Shown: piece after piece, positions 61,595 through 64,000 of the stretch | Position numbering within the stretch: the first letter of the stretch is position 1 | Layout: each line of letters opens with the position of its first letter | From: Streptomyces globisporus | GTDB lineage: Bacteria; Actinomycetota; Actinomycetes; Streptomycetales; Streptomycetaceae | Assembly (NCBI GenBank): GCA_014649555.1 | Contig: BMTG01000001.1 | Span: forward strand, 310,001 to 374,000 | Direction of reading: 5' to 3' | Length of the DNA: 64,000 nt | Program-made: the position numbers and the translations under genes | Notes under the pieces: model-generated | What the model saw: the letters and a program-made list of their open reading frames with translations, nothing else | What the model was told of the DNA's origin: nothing | The model's database searches: none

Positions 61595-61612
61595 AGACGA
61601 TACGTCTCGTCT
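61595..61612. promoter_or_regulatory. Near-perfect 18-bp palindrome before the alpha/beta hydrolase
   Basis: AGACGATACGTCTCGTCT matches its reverse complement except at one base pair. It is of TetR-operator type and lies 43 bases before the hydrolase ATG; a further ATCGTCTCG follows. No TetR gene is adjacent within the window. Confidence 0.6.
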
Positions 61613-61654
61613 CACATCGTCTCGACATTCATCACCGGAACAGTGAGGTCGACC

Positions 61655-62527
61655 ATGGAACGCTTCGTCGATGCCGCCCCCGGCGTCCGCCTCTGGGCCG
61701 AGGAGCGCGGTGCTCCGGACGCGCCCGTCCTGCTCCTGGTCATGGGTGCGCAGGCGTCAGGGCTCGGCTGGCCCGACGAGCTGGTCGAGCTGCTGGCCGT
61801 ACGGCACCGGGTGATCCGCTACGACCATCGGGACACCGGCCGCTCCACCGCCTCCTTCGACGAACAGCCCTATCCGCTCACCGCGTTGGCCGAGGACGCG
61901 GTCGCCGTACTGGACGCGTTCGGCGTGGAGCGGGCGCATGTGGTGGGGATGTCGATAGGCGGCATGCTCACGCAGCTGCTCGTCGCCGACCACCCCGAGC
62001 GGCTGCTCAGCGCCACCGTCATCGGGACGAACGCGCTGAGCTCCACGCCGTACGTCGCGCCGGATGGCCACCGCATCCCGCCGGAGGAGCTGCCCGGCGT
62101 CTCCCCGGAGCTGATGGAGCTGTGGTCGCGGCCCGTCGAGGACCGGGGCCCGGAGGCGGAGCTGGAGCGGCGCGTCGAGCACTGGCGGGTGCTCGGCGGC
62201 GACCTGATCCCGTTCGACGCCGTGTACGCCCGGGAGCTGGAGCGCCGGACCATCGCGCACACCGGCCATCACCACGCCGGAACCGCCCATGCCCGCGCCG
62301 ACTACTCCGGCATGGAGCGCACCGAGCAGCTCGCCGCCACCGGGGTGCCGACGATGATCACCTCGGCGCCCGCCGAGCCGGTCGCGCCTGCCCCGCACGC
62401 CGAGCACCTCGCCCAGGTCATCCGTGGCGCCCGGCTCGTCGAGATCCCCGGCATGGGGCACGCCCTGCCCCGCGAGGTCCACGCCCCGCTCGCCGCCGCG
62501 ATCCTGGACCACACGGGCCGGAACTGA
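61655..62527 (+). CDS. Alpha/beta hydrolase
   Basis: A 290-residue alpha/beta hydrolase with oxyanion region LLVMGAQASGLGW, the RYDHRDTGRS block, nucleophile Ser in GMSIGG (about residue 98), and the His in MGHALP near the C-terminus. The chain is similar to many small esterases; the substrate is unknown. ATG at 61655 follows GTGAGG weakly. The upstream palindrome suggests regulated expression. Confidence 0.88.
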   Translation: MERFVDAAPGVRLWAEERGAPDAPVLLLVMGAQASGLGWPDELVELLAVRHRVIRYDHRDTGRSTASFDEQPYPLTALAEDAVAVLDAFGVERAHVVGMSIGGMLTQLLVADHPERLLSATVIGTNALSSTPYVAPDGHRIPPEELPGVSPELMELWSRPVEDRGPEAELERRVEHWRVLGGDLIPFDAVYARELERRTIAHTGHHHAGTAHARADYSGMERTEQLAATGVPTMITSAPAEPVAPAPHAEHLAQVIRGARLVEIPGMGHALPREVHAPLAAAILDHTGRN

Positions 62528-62734
62528 CGGCACACCGCCCGCCCCCGGCGTACGACCACACCACTCTCTCCCCGGGGCGTACGACCGGGAGTTGACGCCG
62601 TGCCGGATACCCCGCGTCATACCTGAGAGCCACCCCGCAGGTGCACTCCTCAGCGGGACGCGGACTACCGTCCCCCGTTCGTAACTTCTGTACCGGAAGC
62701 ACACATTGCCCCTGGTACGGAAGGACCTCACCCC

Positions 62735-63700
62735 ATGGCGGACCGCCCGCGCAGACCCCGTCTGCGCCGCACCCTGCTCGCCGCCCTCGTCACCTTCGCG
62801 GTGGCCGTGCCGGTGTCCGGAGCGGCCCGGCCCGAGGCCGTGCCCGCCCCCGCCCCGACCGTGCTCGGGCCGCTGCGGGACGCGAGCCCGGCGGCGCTGG
62901 AGGAGCGGTACGCGGTCAGCCGGAGCGACATCCGGGCGGCCGGACGGGCGGCGGACGCGCACGGGGACCGGAAGCGGGCGGACTCGCTGCGGGCGATGGC
63001 CGCGGCGGGGCGGCAGTTCCTGTCCTTCGACGGGCGGGACGGCGGCCGGAGCGTGGAGGTCGTGGGCGAGCTGTCCTCGGCTCGGCGGATCGCGGTCCTG
63101 GTGCCGGGGGCCGGTGTCGGCCTGGACGCGTACGGGCGGCTCCGGCGCGGCATGACCGCCCTGCGCGAGGAGTTGGGCGAGGGCACGGCCGTCCTCGCAT
63201 GGCTGGGCTACCGCTCGCCCGCCACCGTCAGCCCGGCCGCCCTGACGACCGGGCGCGCCGACGAGGCCGCGCCGGGGCTGCGCGCCCTGCTGGACGAGGT
63301 GCACGCGGTGCGGCCCGCCGCCCGGATCAGCCTGCTCTGCCACTCGTACGGTTCGGTGATCTGCGCCCGGTCCGCCTCCGGGACGGCGGCCGATGCCCTC
63401 GTCCTCTACGGCAGCCCCGGAGTCGGCGCCGAGGACGTGGCCGCGCTGCGCACCGGTGCGCGGGTCTGGGCGGGCCGGGGCGGTGACGACTGGATCGCCC
63501 GGGTGCCCCATGTCCGGGTGCGGGTGCCGTTCGTCGCCACGGTGGGGTTCGGAACGGATCCGGTGGCGGCCCGGTTCGGGGCCGAGGTGTTCGACGCGGG
63601 CGACGGCGGCCACAGCGACTATCTGCTGCCCGGTTCGCGTTCCCTGACGAACCTCGCCCGGATCGTGGCCGGGGCCGAACCGCTGGCGGCCTCCCGATGA
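62735..63700 (+). CDS. Secreted alpha/beta hydrolase (DUF1023-like)
   Basis: A 321-residue exported protein: signal peptide (about 1-30) and a hydrolase domain with VLVPGAGVGLDAYGRL and the nucleophile Ser in LLCHSYGSV, plus a His in GGHSDYL near the end. The pattern resembles DUF1023 hydrolases of actinobacteria. ATG at 62735 follows GGAAGGA. In the 207-base gap before it, TTGACG at 62592-62597 is a possible -35. It overlaps the acyltransferase start by 4 bases (ATGA). Confidence 0.87.
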   Translation: MADRPRRPRLRRTLLAALVTFAVAVPVSGAARPEAVPAPAPTVLGPLRDASPAALEERYAVSRSDIRAAGRAADAHGDRKRADSLRAMAAAGRQFLSFDGRDGGRSVEVVGELSSARRIAVLVPGAGVGLDAYGRLRRGMTALREELGEGTAVLAWLGYRSPATVSPAALTTGRADEAAPGLRALLDEVHAVRPAARISLLCHSYGSVICARSASGTAADALVLYGSPGVGAEDVAALRTGARVWAGRGGDDWIARVPHVRVRVPFVATVGFGTDPVAARFGAEVFDAGDGGHSDYLLPGSRSLTNLARIVAGAEPLAASR

Positions 63701-63725
63701 CCGGGGACCTCCCGATGACCGGGCT
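63690..63725 (+). repeat. Tandem 18-bp duplication over an acyltransferase start
   Basis: CCTCCCGATGACCGGGGA (63690-63707) is followed by CCTCCCGATGACCGGGCT (63708-63725), identical in the first 16 bases. Each copy carries an in-frame ATG (63697 and 63715), so the acyltransferase has duplicated start sites. Confidence 0.8.
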
Positions 63726-64000
63726 CGTCGCGCGGATCGAGGCCGCCACACCGCCCGGCCGCGACCGGGCCGTCGACGCCCTGCGCGCCCTGGCGATCCT
63801 GGGCGTCGTGGGCGGGCACTGGCTGGTGACCGCGCTCGTGGCCGACAGTGGCACGGTCCGCGGGGCCAGTCCGCTGACCGCCATGCCGCACCTCACCCCC
63901 GTCTCCTGGGTCTTCCAGACGCTCGCGGTGTTCTTCCTGGTGGGCGGGATGGTGGCGGCGGGGAGTTGGTCCTCGGCGCGGAAGCGGGGTGTGCCGTACG
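63697..64000 (+). CDS. Acyltransferase-3-family membrane protein (partial)
   Basis: The first about 101 residues of a protein running off the window end. RDRAVDALRALAILGVVGGHW is the N-terminal helix of acyltransferase-3 (OafA-like) enzymes, read here as RDRAVDALRAL and AILGVVGGHW, and the next helix WVFQTLAVFFLVGGMVAAG fits. These multi-spanning proteins acylate sugars or peptidoglycan. The start is ATG 63697 (overlapping the previous stop) or ATG 63715 in the second copy of an 18-bp duplication. Confidence 0.85.
   Translation, partial: MTGDLPMTGLVARIEAATPPGRDRAVDALRALAILGVVGGHWLVTALVADSGTVRGASPLTAMPHLTPVSWVFQTLAVFFLVGGMVAAGSWSSARKRGVPY

Overview
This window is about 64 kb of very GC-rich DNA. 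Coding frames have near-obligatory G or C at third positions, GTG and TTG starts are frequent, and stop/start overlaps of the ATGA or GTGA type are common. Together with a complete conservon (CvnA-D), a nickel superoxide dismutase, an actinobacterial Kgd-type 2-oxoglutarate decarboxylase, a CGNR-type regulator and an HspR-type operator before lon, this points to the chromosome of a Streptomyces or close relative. From memory only (no search was run), the gene order resembles the conserved core region of S. coelicolor that runs from ku to sodN. I saw no insertion sequence, prophage, CRISPR array, rRNA or tRNA, and no large biosynthetic cluster.

Layout. 1-4.1 kb: end of an unidentified gene, a membrane Ser/Thr kinase, and a divergent ku / ligD-polymerase pair (NHEJ repair). 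4.2-9.7 kb: HEAT-repeat protein with a zinc-ribbon protein, a lipoprotein with a sensor kinase lacking a response regulator, and a secreted SH3 protein. 9.8-12.7 kb: a RodA/FtsW-like plus PbpA-like cell-wall pair behind a tandem repeat. 12.8-18.3 kb: amidase, proline-rich membrane protein, two divergent related diiron proteins and a TetR regulator. 18.3-22.8 kb: an intergenic inverted-repeat element, a membrane pseudokinase with a PQQ-like propeller and an NlpC/P60 wall hydrolase. 22.8-29 kb: conservon with an appended StyA-like flavoprotein monooxygenase. 29-34 kb: PP2C-like protein, MarR regulator, lipoprotein deacetylase and Lon. 34-41.5 kb: spermidine-synthase-like protein, OmpR-type two-component pair and Kgd. 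41.5-49.9 kb: PadR/DUF4097 pair, HTH/Clp-N pair, GNAT, GH5 hydrolase, MDR oxidoreductase, a repeat-rich gap and malic enzyme. 50-55.7 kb: polar amino-acid ABC transporter, methyltransferase/CGNR pair, sodX and sodN. 55.8-64 kb: a frameshifted gene, SulP transporter with MerR regulator, a saccharopine-dehydrogenase-like reductase with a divergent GlxA-type AraC regulator, two alpha/beta hydrolases and the start of an acyltransferase.

How it works together. Most of the window is housekeeping and stress physiology: DNA end-joining, cell-wall elongation and hydrolysis, TCA-cycle entry (Kgd, malic enzyme), heat-shock proteolysis and superoxide defence. Around these sit many small local regulatory modules. 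Several have readable operators: HspR-like before lon, palindromes before the PadR pair, TGTCAA repeats before the HTH/Clp-N pair, a perfect 24-bp MerR palindrome, and an inverted repeat abutting the GlxA-family start codon. A recurring feature is a -10-like hexamer 6-7 bases before the start codon with no Shine-Dalgarno sequence, which predicts leaderless mRNAs for about a dozen genes.

The items I consider most worth a second look are the pseudokinase-propeller protein, the divergent diiron pair of which only one member carries the AurF-type third histidine, the self-contained HTH/Clp-N module, the conservon-linked StyA-like enzyme and the 168-bp intergenic inverted-repeat element.
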